Positions 1 to 11,219 of a stretch of DNA of 64,000 bases are shown piece after piece; positions within the stretch are counted from its first letter, which is position 1, and each line of letters starts with the position of its first letter. Source of the stretch: Canna indica (lineage: Eukaryota; Streptophyta; Magnoliopsida; Zingiberales; Cannaceae); contig CP136890.1 in assembly GCA_034359265.1 (NCBI GenBank), positions 54,987,501 through 55,051,500 on the forward strand, read 5' to 3'. The notes below the pieces were generated by a model that did not search any database, had not been told where the DNA came from, and saw nothing but the letters and a program-made list of their open reading frames with translations. The position numbers and the translations under genes are program-made.

Positions 1-296
1 CTTTGTTCAAAATCAAAATCTATCAATTGATTTATACATGACATCTAATTGAGATTTCAAAACGTTGTTTTCACTTTTGATTTTTGAATTCTCAATTTTT
101 CAAATTTTCATTTTCATTTTTCAAATCCTTGCTTTTAATTCTCAAATCCTAAATCTCAATATCTAAGCTTTTTTTGACAAGGATCAATAGCAAACCGTTA
201 TGGAACCTAAAAGTATTTCTCTATAAAATCATTAGTTCCATATTTGTCATCATCAAAACCAAAATTAAAACCTAGGTTGAAAACCTTAGGCCAACA
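1..296 (-). mobile_element. Remnant of a gag-only Copia-like LTR element
   Basis: Positions 1 to about 190 resemble, on the minus strand, the coiled-coil part of the Gag gene seen near 30.0-30.2, 49.1-49.3 and 63.2 kb. At about 190-200 the sequence jumps to the last 100 bases of the matching LTR, which ends GGCCAACA at 296 like the LTRs ending at 17098, 32615, 51377 and 59597. An internal deletion has therefore joined gag to an LTR end. No intact reading frame remains. The element continues off the left edge. Confidence 0.7.
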
Positions 297-551
297 CTAC
301 TCTTATGAATTATACAAGCATAGATTCTTTTTTATTATTAAGATTCACTCATGTGACAAATCTTAATAAAAAACATATCTTTTATGCAAACTAGGCTGTC
401 ACATCAGTCACTAACAAATACACTATCACACATCCGATGGAATATAAATTGATATGAATTTGAAAGTTTGGAATATATTAGGTGTAAATGAAAATATGTG
501 ATAAATTTGTTAATTGGTTGATAGTTTGGATTAGATTCGTCACATTTTCTT
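297..551. other. AT-rich spacer, no gene seen
   Basis: This is short AT-rich sequence between the LTR end and the Mutator-like element. I see no reading frame with protein-like composition and no repeat shared with the rest of the window. Bases 543-551 form the left copy of the 9-bp target duplication of the next element. Confidence 0.5.
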
Positions 552-1512
552 GGGAAAAAATACATAAATTGTCCTATAAGTTTGCCATTTTTTGAACTTC
601 AGTTCTATAAGTTTGAAAATGCAAAAATCAGTCGTAAACCTTTTCAAAATATATAACTTAAGTCTGTTCCCTTACGGACCGTAACGGTTTGTCACTGCCG
701 TTAGCACTTGGACCTAACGTCGTCAGAAATTTTACAGAATAATTTATAAATTATAAATATTCAAAAATTATTGGTTTGTCACTGCCGTTAGCACTTGGAC
801 CTAACGTCGTCAGAAATTTTACAGAATAATTTATAAATTATAAATATTCAAAAATAATAATAATAATTTTTGCAGCACACTATCTTGGCTCAAGTGGTTT
901 CACTTTTTTTTTTCTTTTTTCCCAATGGGAATTCGATATTTGTTTGGATTTTTCACCATTTGTGATTTACATAATGTTATTATGTTTATAGGTTAAATTT
1001 TTTTATTGATTAACCAAAAATTATCGATTAACCGAATCAAAAAAATCAAAACCGAAAGTGATGATTAACCGAAGTTAATGGATCGGTTTATAGTTAATGA
1101 TTTTGAAAAAACCAAAGTGAATGGACTAGCTAATAAAATTGCTAATGGATCGATTAACCAATCCATGCTCACCCCTAGTCATGGCGACAACAAGGCGATT
1201 GTGCTGGCCGTTACGGTCCATAATGGAACGGACTTAAGTTGTATATTTTCAAATGATTTAGGATTGATTTTTACATTTTCAAACTTATAGGACTAAGGTC
1301 AAAAAATGACAAATTTATAGGACCATTTTGTAATTTTCTCGATGGCGTTAGGTCCAAGTGCTAACGGCAGTGACGAGCCATTACGATCTGTAATGAAACA
1401 AACTTAAGTTGTATATTTTCAAATGATTTAGGACTGATTTTTGCATTTTCAAGTTTATAGGACTGAAGTTCAAAAAATGGCAAACTTGTAAGACTATTTT
1501 TGTAATTTTCCC
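552..1512. mobile_element. Non-autonomous Mutator-like element (MULE)
   Basis: The left end (GGGAAAAAATAC...) and right end (...GTAATTTTCCC) are inverted copies. The similarity runs inward for well over 100 bp, through 'cctataagtttg' on the left and its complement on the right. The element is flanked by near-identical 9-bp direct repeats, CATTTTCTT (543-551) and ATTTTTCTT (1513-1521). Long terminal inverted repeats plus 9-bp target duplications are the hallmark of MULEs. No transposase is present, and the frame at 1078-1290 has no recognisable product. A second, inner copy of the right terminus lies at about 1205-1340. Confidence 0.7.
686..859. repeat. 87-bp tandem duplication inside the MULE
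   Basis: Two nearly identical 87-bp units (686-772 and 773-859) each begin GGTTTGTCACTGCCGTTAGC and end in an AT-rich stretch. The GC-rich part (ggcgttaggtccaagtgct) also appears inverted near 1345-1370 as part of the right terminus. The duplication therefore copied the inner end of the left inverted repeat. Confidence 0.85.
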
Positions 1513-1694
1513 ATTTTTCTTGGTATATAAGAGTGAAAATCCATATAACCCTATTTCTCCCATGTTAGTATTTTTTTGTCTCTATTATTGGTCATCTTTG
1601 TTGAATATAATTTTTGTAACTCTGTCATTGTTGAATATATTTTGGTTATTCTATTTTCTTCTATAGACAAAAAATAGTACACTAGAGGAAGAAT

Positions 1695-1939
1695 TATAAT
1701 ACCCAAGGTTTCCTAATATAAAAGTTTATTTGGTTCAGCGATCCGGATCGGGGACTAGCCGGGTGGAGTCGCGAGATCGCCGCGAGTAGAATGTGTAATT
1801 TAATTTGTTGGACTTGTAATTAATGCTTTCATATTTTATAACTTGAATTGACTCAAGTCGGGTTGCAACCGGATTTGCTGGTCAAGTCGGGCTCAATTAA
1901 GGTGAGGGTTGAGTCGAGTAGGGGTTTAAGTGAGTATTG

Positions 1940-1973
<34 letters not shown>

Positions 1974-4195
1974 GCCCATCAGTTGTCGTACGGCTCAAGA
2001 AGAGCCGCATGGAAATCGAGAAGGGCGAGACAGAGAGAAGGGAGAGAGGCGATCAAGGGGGGCGGCGCCGGAGTTTGTGGTCATCGTCGGAGGCCGAGAC
2101 ATCTTTGATCTTCTTCACTTTTCCTTCCATTAAGGCTAAGGTGAGTGGTTGAACCTTAGATTAGGGTGAAGCCCTTGGCCGAACCCTTGGGTTTATGAAG
2201 TTGACGATTTTTCGTGATGATTCTTTGTCGATTCTTCTGGTTCTTGATCCGGTATTTCCCTCATGTTGTCAATGTGTGATCTTGTGATTTTTCCGCGATA
2301 TTTTCTCGATTCATAGTGCAGGCCGAATAGAGGAAAAAGATGAAAGATCATGCCAAAATTTTCCCTAAGTTCCTCAAGTCCTTAAATCCTAGTAGATCTA
2401 TTCTTAAGCATGATTATGATCTTAGGAGAAATTTGTAGAGACCTTGGTCGAGGGTTTGATTTTCCCCAAAATCCCTAGGGCCGACCATGTGAGGTTCTTC
2501 CCCAATTCAAAGGGGTCGGGTGAGAGGGGTAAACCAAGGCTTGGCTTTGGGAATGAAGAGGGGAAAATAAAATATATGACTTAGCTTGTTGAGATCATAG
2601 CATTGAAAACATGAATTTGATGTAGTGTTAATTATGATCATCATTTATTAACTGGTGTAGATTGTTTCTTGTCTTGAGATGTATTAGAAGGCTCTCTATA
2701 TATTTTTATGCTTGCTGGAATTTATTTCTATATGCTGTAATTAAATAATTAAATGCTATACATAATTATTTGATTGATGAAACTATTGCTCATAGGCTTC
2801 CATCAAAGTATTGTTGCTGAAATTAAATTTTCACATGCTTCAATTAAATATTTGAATGCAGGCATTTAATGTTTAATTGCTATGATTATATAGGAAATTA
2901 TGGTGGTATAATTGTTGAATCCTCCTATTTCTAGTATGCCGTAATTATTAATTATTTCGAATATTATGTCAATGATATGCCTAATATTGATGAGCATGTA
3001 TGGTATGTGACATGAAACTAGGTGGAGGAAAATTTGTTGTATTTGTTTAGTACCTTGGACATGAGTACGAGACGTGAAACTCCGCTAGTAAATGACATAT
3101 GTTATTAGGAGTTAAATTGGATAAACTTTGCACATAAATACATTAGGTATTCATGCCTAGGGAGGGTAACTCAGAACAGTTGACCTAACACGGCCCGGGG
3201 TAGGGTCGGGTACGTGCGGAAGATCGAGAGATGTTTAGTAACTAGTGTAATACGTTGTATGTGTATTGTGTTTGAGATGGTCGGGCTGAGGGGTGTTTAT
3301 AGCCGACACGGCTAATATCCGACTCAGTGGGTGATTAGGGTCTTGAGATTGCACCAGTGGGCCACGCTAGGTGTTAGACCTGAGTGGCGGAAGGTCTTGA
3401 GATTCTGTTAGTGGGCCACGCTGACGGTAGACCTGAGTTGGGTGGGACTAGCTATCCCTAACCCGGTGGAGTTTCTGAAACTAGTTGACCATCCTAGTTG
3501 ACGGACTCGGTAATTGAATCGCTAAATGCGGAATTTATGTAAGAATATATAACCTACTGTGGTTAGTGTACATACTTATATGATTGTGTGGGCCGGTGTG
3601 GCCGAGTATTGTAAAGAGATGAAGGTCGGGCACGACCGAACTAATTATGCAGGGTAAGGCCCATAGTGGCCGAGTGATACTTATTGTGTAGTGCCATAAT
3701 TGACGGGTTTGTTTACTCACAGGGAATGGCCAACTGGCCGGTTATTGTGATACGACCAGTATAAATTTTATGCACATGTTTTATTGCTATATATGATATT
3801 ATACTGGGGACTTAGGTGGAGGTTCGGAAGAACCACTCACTGAGTTCCTGATGGACTCATGGTTTTATTTGTCATTGTTTTGCAGAGCCTGACCAGTGAG
3901 GTATGACTTGATAACATGGCGCGGTTGGAGTGCAGGTGGTGACGCATATCTCATAGCAGGTAGTTTCATAGTCAGTCATGTAGGGAGAGTTTTAGCTCAT
4001 GCACTGAGTCATGTTCTTTGATCGTTGAGTTGTGAAATTTGTTTTCAACATTTAATAAAGTTTAGCATACCTCATTTATATTGTCTATGTCATTCTGATT
4101 GCATATTGTTATTTGGTTAATGAGTGCATGTGGTAGGCTTTGGAGTACAAACACCTACCGTGGCCGGTCACGCAACCGTAAGTTGGGGCGTGACA
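1695..4195 (+). repeat. 5' LTR of element F
   Basis: The LTR starts TATAATACCCAAGG, a mutated form of the TGTATTACCCGAGG start of element B's LTR at 32791. It ends GGGGCGTGACA directly before the PBS. Its second part (from about 2510) matches 8352-9912. The start, including 'ggtttcctaatat' and the 'gagtcgcgagatcgccgcgag' block, resembles the LTRs of B, so F and B are related subfamilies. Confidence 0.85.
1941..1971. repeat. (AT)n microsatellite in the LTR
   Basis: About 14 uninterrupted AT dinucleotides precede GGGCCC, at the place where related LTRs carry a promoter. The run can act as a TATA-like element, but a simple-sequence expansion explains it equally well. Confidence 0.85.
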
Positions 4196-4199
4196 AAGT

Positions 4200-4211
4200 T
4201 GGTATCAGAGC
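4200..4211 (+). other. Primer binding site of F (tRNA-Met)
   Basis: TGGTATCAGAGC lies four bases after the LTR end and is complementary to the 3' end of plant initiator tRNA-Met. The same motif follows the LTRs of B, C, A and G. Confidence 0.9.
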
Positions 4212-4412
4212 ATGTGGTTAGGTCTTGACTACGACTAGGGTCTGGATACCGTATGGGCATAGCTAGCATGTCGTCGACATACGGTATAGTTATGCTACGA
4301 GATCAGGCGGTCACGATTGCACCTCGGCGCATCATGCGGTCAGTAAATTAGAATAACAATTTGAATAAATTATTTGATATTAATGGCAATCTTTTTCTTA
4401 AAATTGAGTGTG

Positions 4413-5640
4413 ATGGAGGCTCACAATGTTGCGTTGAGCGGCAGCGGCAGTAATTCCATAGCACGCTAGCGCCGAGGCCGGGGACGAGACCGAGGTCGGG
4501 GCAAGGACCGTCAGAGAGGTCAGTCAGGGGGGGCAGGACAAGATCCCATAGTTGCACAGCTACAGACTTAGGTAGCACAGTTGACTGAGGCGCTCCGCAT
4601 GGAGCAAGAGTTGAGGCAGCATCAGCCGCAGCCGGTACCGGTGGCACCGATGGTACCGAAAGTGGCCTAACCAGTCCAACCAACAGAGAGGGATCCTAGA
4701 GCGGCTACCTATACTGTCTTTGTGAAACTAAGGCCGTCAAAGTTCACTGGGGCATATTAGCAAGAGGAGGTCACTAGCTTCCTTAGCAACAGCTACGAGT
4801 TGTGTGAGGAGCTCGGGTGTTCCTCGGAGGTGGTTGTTCGTATGGTCGGGCTACAGCTTAGACGGTCGGCCAAGGAGTGGCTGCATACCTGGAGAGATGA
4901 TAGGGTGCCAGGTGCGTCACCCCTTACCTGAGCAAATTTAAGGCTGCTATCGTGGAGTGGTACATACCGATGAGTGTCCGTGACCGATGGGCAAAGGAGT
5001 TTGAGCAGTTGCGCCAGACTGATGGTATGTCAGTGTTTGATTATGAGAGGCAATTTACTCGACTCTCGGAGTACCATCTTGCATTTGTAGCGACTGAGAC
5101 CCTAGGGTCAAGAGGTTGTCGAGGGGCTGAGGGTGCATATCAGCAGGCTGTTTTGCTCAGGTAGTGGATGAGGCACTTCGGAAGGAAGAACTGGTGCCAT
5201 TCGAGAAACATGACAGATCCCCAAAGAAGAAGTTCCAGCCTCAAGGATCTGGAGGTCGGCCTTGGCATTCTGAGGGGACTATTGCAGCGGCAAGTCACCA
5301 ACCGAGCAGAAGACACAGTAGTAGCAGGGGCCGTGGAGGCCCAGGGTCAGGGGCAGCTCAACAGGCAGGGTCAGGGGATGCTTCGCAGGGGATGCTTCAT
5401 AGAAGACCGAGATGTCGTAGTGTGGCCACTGTAACAGGAGGCATTGGGGGGATTGCTAAGTCCACACGGATGCCTGCTTCAGATGTGGGCAGGTTGGGTA
5501 CTTCAGGAAAGATTGTTTGGACAGATGTGGCCCGAAAGTTGAGTAGTCCAAAGGGAAATCGTCGATGTCAATTAGTTCTGTAGCTTAGAAGGGTCAGGCA
5601 GAGGGCAGAGGGCAGGGGGCAGCAGACCAGTCACTCTAAT
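4413..5640 (+). pseudogene. gag of Gypsy element F, degenerate
   Basis: From the ATG at 4413 the region aligns codon by codon, through several frames, with the better preserved gag of element B (35.7-36.6 kb). Both show an early segment rich in Gln and Glu, a retrotransposon Gag domain (frame 4952-5164, with 'VFDYERQFTRLSEYH'), and a basic, glycine-rich tail. A zinc knuckle near 5480-5517 keeps its three cysteines, but the histidine position reads Tyr, so metal binding would be lost. Several stops (for example before 4680 and at about 4929) and frameshifts break it. Role inferred from the family: capsid assembly and RNA binding. Confidence 0.75.
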
Positions 5641-7376
5641 AGGCCTTCCGCCAAGGTTTATGCTATGAACCATTATGACGCTGAGGTATTTAAGGCAGTA
5701 GTAACAGGTACACTTATTGTTGGTTCATCTGCAGCTTATGTTATCCGGGTGCTATGCACCCCTTTCTCTCTGCTAGTTTTGCTGCTAAGTTACTTGGGGC
5801 ACCTTCTTTGCTTGATGTGCCATACGTTGTGTCAACGGCTATGGGCGATGCAATATTAGCCTAGACAACCTTCCGAGGCTGTTAAGTGCTCATTTGTGGG
5901 CATGTGTTGAAGGCAGAATTGACACTCCTACCAATGCTTGAACTTGATGTTATACTCGGCATGGATTGGCTGGCAAAACACTTTGCGTCAGTGGATTACG
6001 GGGCTAAGATGGAAGGGGGGTGGAAGGGGGATCCTATGGGAGTCATTTCAGCCCTAAAGGCTCACAAACTACTTATGGGCAGCTGCCAGTCCTTCCTAGC
6101 CTTCATATCTGTGGTCGAGGAGGATAGAGACACGGCAGGGGATGTCGGGGGAACACAGGTGGTGGTTTATGAGTTCCGTGACATATTTCCCGAGGAGTTG
6201 TCAGGCTTACCGCCAAGAAGAGAGAGATTTTTGCATCGACATGCAGCCTAGGGTGAAGTCGATCTCCATTCCACCCTATCGGATGGCACCGGCTGGGTTG
6301 AGGGAATTCAAAACACAGTTACAAGAATTGCTAGACTTGAGTTTCATCCGCCTGAGCGTGTCTCCGTGGGATGCTCTAGTGCTCTTCGTGAAGAGGGTGG
6401 ACAGGTCCATGTGCATGTGCATTGACTACAGGCAGCTTAACAAGGTGACAATCAAGAATTGTTTATCCACTGCCAAGGATCGATGACATGTTCGACCAAC
6501 TGTAGGGGGCACAATGGTACTCAAAAATTGACTTGAGATCCGGATACCATCAGTTGAGAATCTGGGACTGTGATGTGCCTAAGACTACCTTCAGGACTCG
6601 CTATGGCCACTTTGAGTTCTTGGTGATGTCCGTTGGGCTGACTAATGCGCCTGCAGCCTTCATGGACTTGATGAATCGAGTGTTCAAGGAGTATCTGGAC
6701 AGATTTATGATCATCTTCATTGACGACATCCTGATTTACTCTAGGAGTAGGGAGGAGCACTCCGAGCATTTGAGGATGGTCCAGGAGACCCTCATAGAGC
6801 GTCGGTTGTATGTCAAGATCTCCAAGTGCGAGTTCTGGTCAAAGAGCGTAGGGTTCTTGGGCCATGTGGTGTCCAAGGAAGGGGTAAGAGTGGATCTCGC
6901 AAAGGTGGAGGCAGTGCAGAACTGGAGGCGGCCGACCAGTGTGATTGAGATCCGCAGTTCTTGGGGTTGGCCCGGTATTATAGAAAATTTATGGAAAATT
7001 TCTCTAGGATTGCGGCTCCATTGATTTGATTGACCCAGAAAAAGGTCAAGTTTGTTTGGGACGACAAGTGCGAGGAGAGCTTTCAGAAGCTCAAAGAATG
7101 CTTGACGTCAGCACCAGTGTTGGACGTACCTTCAAGCTCGGGAGGGTTTGTGATTTACTATGATGCCACTCGGGTTGGCCTCGACTGTGTTCTGATGCAG
7201 TATGGCAGGGAGATAGCCTATGCATCCCGCCAGTTGAAAGTTCATGAGAAGAATTACCCGACACACGACCTAGAACTGGCAGCAGTAGTTTTTGCTTTGA
7301 AGCTATGGCGCCACTACTTGTATGACAAGGCCTGTGAGATTTACACTAACCGCAAGAGCCTCTAGTACTTGCTTAC
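5641..7376 (+). pseudogene. Partial pol of element F (protease-RT-RNase H), degenerate
   Basis: Domains are recognisable in order. A retropepsin-like region spans 5665-6000; its Asp-Ser-Gly site is destroyed, although 'ELDVILGMDWLAKHFASVD' after it is clear. Reverse transcriptase spans about 6240-6960 with '[14 protein letters not shown]' and the catalytic FIDD (6716-6727). RNase H spans 7030-7376 with '[20 protein letters not shown]'. Each domain lies in a separate short frame because of frameshifts and stops (for example TAG in the Tyr-Leu-Leu-Thr stretch near 7363). The frame ends abruptly at 7376, where a family-E LTR begins. No integrase or chromodomain follows. Confidence 0.85.
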
Positions 7377-8351
7377 TGTAATATCCTGGATATTTAATTA
7401 TATCATTTTCCTTTATGGTTGTATTTGCCAGCCTAGCGGACTAGATCGAGGTCGAGCCGAGTCGACTCATGGTCCGGTGCGAGTTTGCGAACTCGAGTAA
7501 GTAAGAATACGAGTTATGTAATTTTGCCTATGAAGATTAATTTATTTAATCGTTTTATGTTGCATATGCATAAATGTTTAATTATGTGGCATGTGGATGT
7601 GGATGTGCATTGTGTCTATATTATTTATGGGTGGTTACGTGGAGAATAGAATTAATTTAGTTAATTTAAGTTGGCGGGTTCGGGTTCAGCTTGAGGCGGA
7701 TGTGGGTTGGATGAAAGGGTTAGAAGGGTTAGGGTTAAGGAGAGAGTATAAAACCCTCTCCCCTTGGCTTGTGGCTTCCTATTGGAGCCACACAAGACTT
7801 TTGAGAAGAGGAGCCAGCCCCCTAGCCGCCCACCCACCAGCCCCTCTCCTCTTCCACTTGGAGCCACCCCCGCCCAAGGCTCCATCCCTTCTCCTTCCTC
7901 TCCTTCTTCCTCCCCTTCGGAACCGAGCCGAGAGGAGCTAGCCGAAGCCAACCCCTCTATCTTCCTCTCTCCCTCTCTCCTCAAGCCGACGGCTTGAGGT
8001 GAGCCGCCGCCCCCTCTCTTCCCCTTCTTGAGTTGAGCCGTCGTCTTTTGAAGCCGGATTCGAGGGCCATCGTCCAGGATTGCTTCTAATCATCTTTCCA
8101 AATTATGAGAGTAGTTTTACCCTCCTCCCTCTTTCGGGATTTCTTCGAGTTTCTTGAAGCCGTTCTTGGAGGCTTGATGTTCTTGATTTGTTTTCGATGA
8201 TTTTTTGAATTCTCAACGTTCTTTTTGTGTTCCGTATTTGAGGAGACCCTAAACCCTTCCCTATGGGGTTCGGTAGCCCTAGGACGATCCTAGGGGTGCT
8301 CGGCCAAGGGTGGAGCAAGGGTGCCTTCAAGGTGTTCGATGAAATGCCTAA
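7377..8351 (+). repeat. Proximal part of a family-E LTR
   Basis: It begins TGTAATATCCTGG and matches the start of solo LTRs E2 (52035 on) and E1 (reverse, ending 41834). This includes the TATA box (TATAAAA at about 7747-7753), the CT-rich leader with 'gagccgccgcc', and 'ggtgttcgatgaaatgcctaa'. At about 8351 it stops matching E and continues as the F LTR. The proline-rich and serine-rich reading frames here are low-complexity shadows. Confidence 0.8.
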
Positions 8352-9912
8352 GGGGTCGGCCGAGAAGGGTAAACCAAGGCTCGGCTTTGGGAATGAAGAG
8401 GGGAAAATAAAATATATGACTTAGCTTGTTGAGATCATAGCGTTGAGAACATGAATTTGATGTAGTGTTAATTATGATCATCGTTTATTAACGGGTGTAG
8501 ATTGTTTCTTGTCTTGAGAAGTATTAGATGGCTCTCTACATATTTTTATGCTTGTTGGAATTTATTTCTATATGTTGTAATTAAATAATTAAATGCTATA
8601 AATAATTATTTAATTGTTGAAACTATTGCTCGTAGGCTTCCATCAAAGTATTGTTGTTGAATTAATTTTTCACATGCTGCAATTAAATATTTGAATGCAG
8701 GAATTTAATGTTTAATTGCTATGATTATGTAGGAAAATTATGGTGGTATAATTGTTGAATTCTCTTATTTCTAGTATAATGTGATTTATTAATTATTGTG
8801 AATATTATGTCAATGATATGTCTAATATTGATGAGCATGTATGGTATATGACATGAAACTAGGTGGAGGAAAATTTGTTGTATTTATTTAGTACCTCAGA
8901 CATGAGTACGAGACGTGAAACTCCGCTAGTAAATGACATATGTTATTAGGAGTTAAATGGGATAAATTTTGCACATAGATACATTAGGTATTCGTGCCTA
9001 GGGAGGGTAACTCAGAACTGTTGACCTAACAGGGCCGCGCGTAGGGCTGGGTATGGGCGGAAGCCCGAGAGATGTTTAGTAACTAGTGTAATACATTGTG
9101 TATGTGTATTGTGTTTGAAATGGTTGGGCTGAGGGGTGTTTATCGCTGACACGGCTAATATCCGACTCAGCGGGTGACTAGGGTCTTGAGATTGCACCAG
9201 CGGGCCACGCTAGGTGTTAGACCCGAATGGCGGAGGGTCTTGAGATTCCGTCAGTGGGCCACGCTGACGATCGACCCGAGTTGGGTGGGACTAGCTATCC
9301 CTAACCCGGTGGGGTTCCTGAAACTAGTTGACCATCCTAGTTGACGAACCGAGTGATTGAGTCGCTAAATAGTGGCCCATAGTGGCCGAGTGATACTTAT
9401 TGTGTAGAGCCATAATTGGCGGGTTTATTTACTCGCAGAGAATGGCCAATTGGCCGATTATTGTGATACGACCAGTATAAATTTTATGCACATATTTTAT
9501 TGATATATATGATATTATACTGGGACTTAGGTGGAGGTTCGGAAGAACCACTCACTAAGTTCCTCGTGGACTCATGGTTTTATTTGTCTTTGTTTTGCAG
9601 AGCCTGACCAATGAGGTATGGCTTGATGGCGTGGCTCGGCTGGAGTGCAGGTGGTGACGCAGATCTCGTAGCAGGCAGTTTCATAGTAGTAGTCGTGTAG
9701 GGAGAGTTTTAGTTCATGCATTGAGTCGTGTTCTTTGATCGTTGAGTTGTAAAAGTTGTTTTCAACATTTAATAAAGTTTAGCATACCTCATTTATATTG
9801 TCTATGTTAGTCTGATTGCATATTGTTATTTTGTTAATGAGTGCATGTGGTAGGTTTCGGGGTACAAACACCTACCCTAGTCGGTTACGCGACCCTGAGT
9901 TTGAGCGTGAAA
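8352..9912 (+). repeat. Distal part of the 3' LTR of element F
   Basis: This is colinear with 2511-4195 of the 5' LTR, from 'ggggtcgg..gagaagggtaaaccaagg' to the end, which has decayed from TGACA to TGAAA (9908-9912). It lacks about 130 bp present at 3530-3660 of the 5' LTR. The right copy of the target duplication (AGAAT) follows at 9913-9917. Confidence 0.85.
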
Positions 9913-10025
9913 AGAATATAGGGTGTGAATAGTGTATAAGTTAAAAATTCAAGTTGAATAGAACCTATTTGGTATATTTCATGTCTTCTGATTGTAACTT
10001 AGATCTCGTTTGGTTGACATGGGAA

Positions 10026-10187
10026 GTAACTTTCTGCAGAAAGTTACAATTCACATGAATTAACTTTCTATATGTATTTTTCGGGAAGTGTCTAAAAAAT
10101 ATTTGGTTGGCAAAAAGTTAATTTATAGAAAGTGCAACTTCCCTCCTAAAACATGTTTGGTTGACATGAGTACTTTCTAGAAAGTAC
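10026..10187. repeat. Two perfect palindromes in a repeated module
   Basis: Bases 10026-10047 form a perfect 22-bp palindrome (half-site GTAACTTTCTG). Bases 10170-10187 form a perfect 18-bp palindrome (half-site GTACTTTCT). Both follow 'gtttggttgacatg', and a more diverged third module lies between them (about 10102-10135). TTC..GAA pairs inside them resemble heat-shock-element cores. A small inverted-repeat transposon is another possible origin. Confidence 0.8.
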
Positions 10188-10580
10188 ATATCAAATGACC
10201 AATATACTATTTTTTAATTTTTTTTATAAAATAATATTTTAATTTATATGCATTAGTATATATATGAAAAAAAAAATTATTTATAAATTAATATTTTATA
10301 ATATATATATATAATATAATTTTCGTGTATATAATTAATATAATATATACTTTATTATATATGGAAAATTAATTTTTTATTTATAATTAATATAAAAAAT
10401 TTACATATATTTATTAAAAATAAATTAAATTAAAATAAATATATAAAGAATTCAAGAATTATCTAATTTATAAGGTTGAGAATATAAATTATAAATTGAT
10501 AAATACAAATGTTAAAATAGAATTAATATTTTAAAAAAATATAACACAGAAAATGTAATTTAATAGATTAACTAGAGAAG

Positions 10581-10650
10581 AAAAACGATCATCTTAGTCT
10601 CAGCACTTGGTACAGAGAAAAAAACCGATCATCTTAGTCTCAGCACTTGG
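10581..10650. repeat. 40-bp tandem duplication
   Basis: The block GATCATCTTAGTCTCAGCAC occurs twice at a 40-bp period (within 10581-10610 and 10621-10650), joined by an A-rich linker. The function is unknown. Confidence 0.85.
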
Positions 10651-11219
10651 AAAAAGTGATGCCATACGGAGCAGTGAAGCAAAGCAGAAATGATGCATGT
10701 CAAAGCCTATCTCTTACTTTAATCTGATCAACAAAGTTTCCGCGTACTCTTGCTCAAATCATTTATCTTACCTAATTGTACTTGAATGTTAAGCTTTGAG
10801 TTAACAGCATCAAACAAAAATCCTTTTAAACTAAACCGCACACAAGATAATTATGTTAGAGAAAGAAAAAGAGAGTTCAGGCAACAATTAATACTGTTGC
10901 ATCATTATCACTATTATTATTCTCAACTTGTAATTAACGCATATTCACAAAAACAAGGAGAAGATAGCTTGACAGAAGTTCGTACTCCCAACACAACCAA
11001 ATACATCCAATTAACTGTCTAAATACTTTTAATTAATTATAAAAATACCACTTTTTAATCTAAATTTCACTTGCAACATTATATATAATATATATAGTCT
11101 TTTACTTGACAAGAAAAGAAATGAAAATGTTAAAGCATATGGTGAATTCTTTGACCTCCTTTAGGGGGTGAAGAAAGAAAATTTTCTCCATCCACTTGGC
11201 AGGCAAACTTTGACTTCTT

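Larger units (their letters stand above)
1695..9912 (+). mobile_element. Ty3/Gypsy LTR retrotransposon F (decayed, chimeric 3' LTR)
   Basis: The element is bounded by a perfect 5-bp target duplication, AGAAT (1690-1694 and 9913-9917). Order: 5' LTR, PBS, gag, protease, reverse transcriptase, RNase H, then an abrupt switch at 7377 into the start of a different LTR (family E). At about 8351 that LTR switches back to the distal part of the F LTR. Integrase, the polypurine tract and the first 815 or so bases of the 3' LTR are missing. All coding parts carry stops and frameshifts, so the copy is dead. Confidence 0.85.
9918..11219. other. Spacer downstream of the HIPP gene
   Basis: There is no convincing coding sequence; the 78-codon frame at 10786-11022 has no recognisable product. 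The stretch holds a palindrome-bearing repeat (10002-10190), a very AT-rich tract (10200-10570) and a 40-bp tandem duplication (10581-10650). The last 150-200 bases probably contain the 3' untranslated region of the minus-strand HIPP gene. Confidence 0.6.

Noticed and set aside
1937..2152. Frame starting in the (AT)n run of LTR F
   Set aside because: The N terminus is a dinucleotide repeat, and the rest lies in an LTR leader not conserved as protein in the B or E LTRs.
7591..7997. Pro/Ser- and Arg/Gly-rich reading frames of 77-116 codons
   Set aside because: They lie in the CT-rich leader of a family-E LTR on both strands. Similar frames recur in E1 and E2 with shifts, so composition explains them.
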